From NCBI GenBank assembly GCA_017466805.1, contig JAFTTN010000073.1, positions 1-35,981 of the forward strand: DNA of 35,981 nucleotides, written 5' to 3'. The notes beneath the pieces were generated by a model, which saw only the letters and a list, made by a program, of their open reading frames with translations, made no database searches and was not told the origin of the DNA. Positions 35,205 to 35,981 of this stretch are shown here, in pieces. The position numbers and the translations under genes are program-made. Source of the stretch: Clostridia bacterium. Its GTDB lineage: Bacteria; Bacillota; Clostridia; Oscillospirales; CAG-382. Position 1 is the first letter of the stretch, and the number at the start of each line of letters is the position of its first letter.

Positions 35205-35981
35205 TTAATATTTCTTGGGTTTTCGTTTGAATTTTTCTTTAAGCTTGCATATTTTTTGGAATAGCCAATAGATATAATAGTTGTGCATTCTGACTACGTG
35301 CATAAATATAGCGCTGTCGTTTTTGCCGCTCGCATGCGCAACACAGTATCTGAACTCTTCGGTTTTCATCATTTTGTCGTTATATCGCATCTTTTGCCAA
35401 AAAGACATTGGATTCCGCTTGTCCATCGTGTTGTCGAGCAGTGTAACGAAATAATGGAAATAAATATCGCAAAAATCCGCAATTTCGTTTTCTTTGATAA
35501 GAGGGAGTCTGATTTTAAATAATTTTATGTAAATGCCTAAATGATCGCTGTGGTAAGAGTGGGTAAGGCTGCTATTTACGACTCTGTAAAAGTATAGCGG
35601 AGAAGCGATGAAAATTTTCGAATCTGTTTTTAAGCAGTATGGGGTATCAAAAGGAACGTCTTCGGCAAAACGAATGGTTTCGTCAAATCGAATTTTGTGC
35701 TTGCGTATAATTTCATGATTGTAAATTTTGTTACAACAACTACCTGATAGAGATAATTCAAAGGCGGTACAATATGTTGGGCTGTTCAAAAACTTTTTGT
35801 GTGCTATTTCGCTGTTCGAGTCGGTGAGCGGGATATCGTTTTCATCAACGCGACATATGTTGCAAAATACCCAAGCATTTGGTTTGTTGATAATGGCTTC
35901 ATACATTAATTCACAAGTATTCGATGTATAATAGTCATCACTATCACAGAACATTATAAACTTGCCGTTTGCGATATCTAA
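35205..35981 (-). CDS. GT2-family glycosyltransferase (5' partial at right edge)
   Basis: The frame is open to the right edge; nine more codons (ending in DIANGKFI) precede the Met at 35954, so that Met is internal. It carries the GT2 FCDSDDYY motif (DxD-type metal site), the acceptor region SGSCCNKIYN with an FAEDVPF block typical of WcaA/EpsH-like transferases, and a basic C-terminus (KEKFKRKPKKY) with no membrane helix. It probably adds a sugar to a surface glycan. It ends ten bases before the cytidylyltransferase gene in the same operon. The N-terminal nucleotide-sugar part is outside the window. Confidence 0.85.
   Translation of the reverse strand, partial: LDIANGKFIMFCDSDDYYTSNTCELMYEAIINKPNAWVFCNICRVDENDIPLTDSNSEIAHKKFLNSPTYCTAFELSLSGSCCNKIYNHEIIRKHKIRFDETIRFAEDVPFDTPYCLKTDSKIFIASPLYFYRVVNSSLTHSYHSDHLGIYIKLFKIRLPLIKENEIADFCDIYFHYFVTLLDNTMDKRNPMSFWQKMRYNDKMMKTEEFRYCVAHASGKNDSAIFMHVVRMHNYYIYWLFQKICKLKEKFKRKPKKY

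Overview
The window looks like chromosome from an uncultured, probably gut-associated, low-to-mid GC member of the Clostridia (Bacillota), close to the Oscillospiraceae or related families. This rests on gene content, not on an rRNA gene, since no rRNA or tRNA gene was seen. The indicators are a CIRCE-controlled groESL operon, the tig-clpP-clpX order, a class B sortase, a dockerin protein, MurQ, a DUF3789 microprotein, several Gram-positive-type lipoprotein/anchored surface proteins and sigma-A-like TTGACA/TATAAT promoters.

Region 1 (1-4016, + strand): two paralogous DUF4855 surface proteins, one cut by the left edge and ending in a dockerin, the other complete and ending in a membrane anchor, followed by a THUMP-domain 23S rRNA methyltransferase. 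Region 2 (4017-6660): promoter, CIRCE operator, groES and groEL with a strong terminator, then an intergenic stretch with three hairpins (two belong to dispersed or repeat-like classes) and a 27-residue DUF3789 protein on the minus strand.

Region 3 (6618-14307, - strand): one compact eight-gene operon reading parA, parB, serS, a two-TM protein, a MORN-repeat gene interrupted by an in-frame TAA, a sugar isomerase-like gene, lnt and an alpha/beta hydrolase. Genes are tightly spaced or overlap. Region 4 (14377-19284, + strand): mscS, a CapA-like protein and a GHL10-type glycosidase anchored in the membrane. Region 5: murQ (-) and a glycosyltransferase-led operon (+) diverge from two facing promoters. 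The + operon contains a GtrB-like transferase, a small unknown protein, a Gfo/Idh/MocA dehydrogenase, a sugar isomerase and glycerate kinase, suggesting catabolism of a sugar or sugar acid. Region 6 (24778-26798): a putative attenuated leader RNA, an AT-rich leucine-rich-repeat lipoprotein and a class B sortase.

Region 7 (26868-31952, + strand): tig, clpP, clpX, a nucleotidyltransferase and an APH-family kinase. Region 8 (31923-35981, - strand): the end of a glycan-biosynthesis operon with a GT2 glycosyltransferase cut by the right edge, a CMP-acylneuraminate-type cytidylyltransferase, an unusual DRE-TIM aldolase fused to a Rossmann-like C-terminal domain, a KdsC-type phosphatase and a VanZ-family protein. 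This last set lacks a visible NeuB/KdsA synthase. It is the best candidate in the window for an undescribed pathway: CMP activation of a 2-keto-3-deoxy acid made by an aldolase instead of by PEP condensation.
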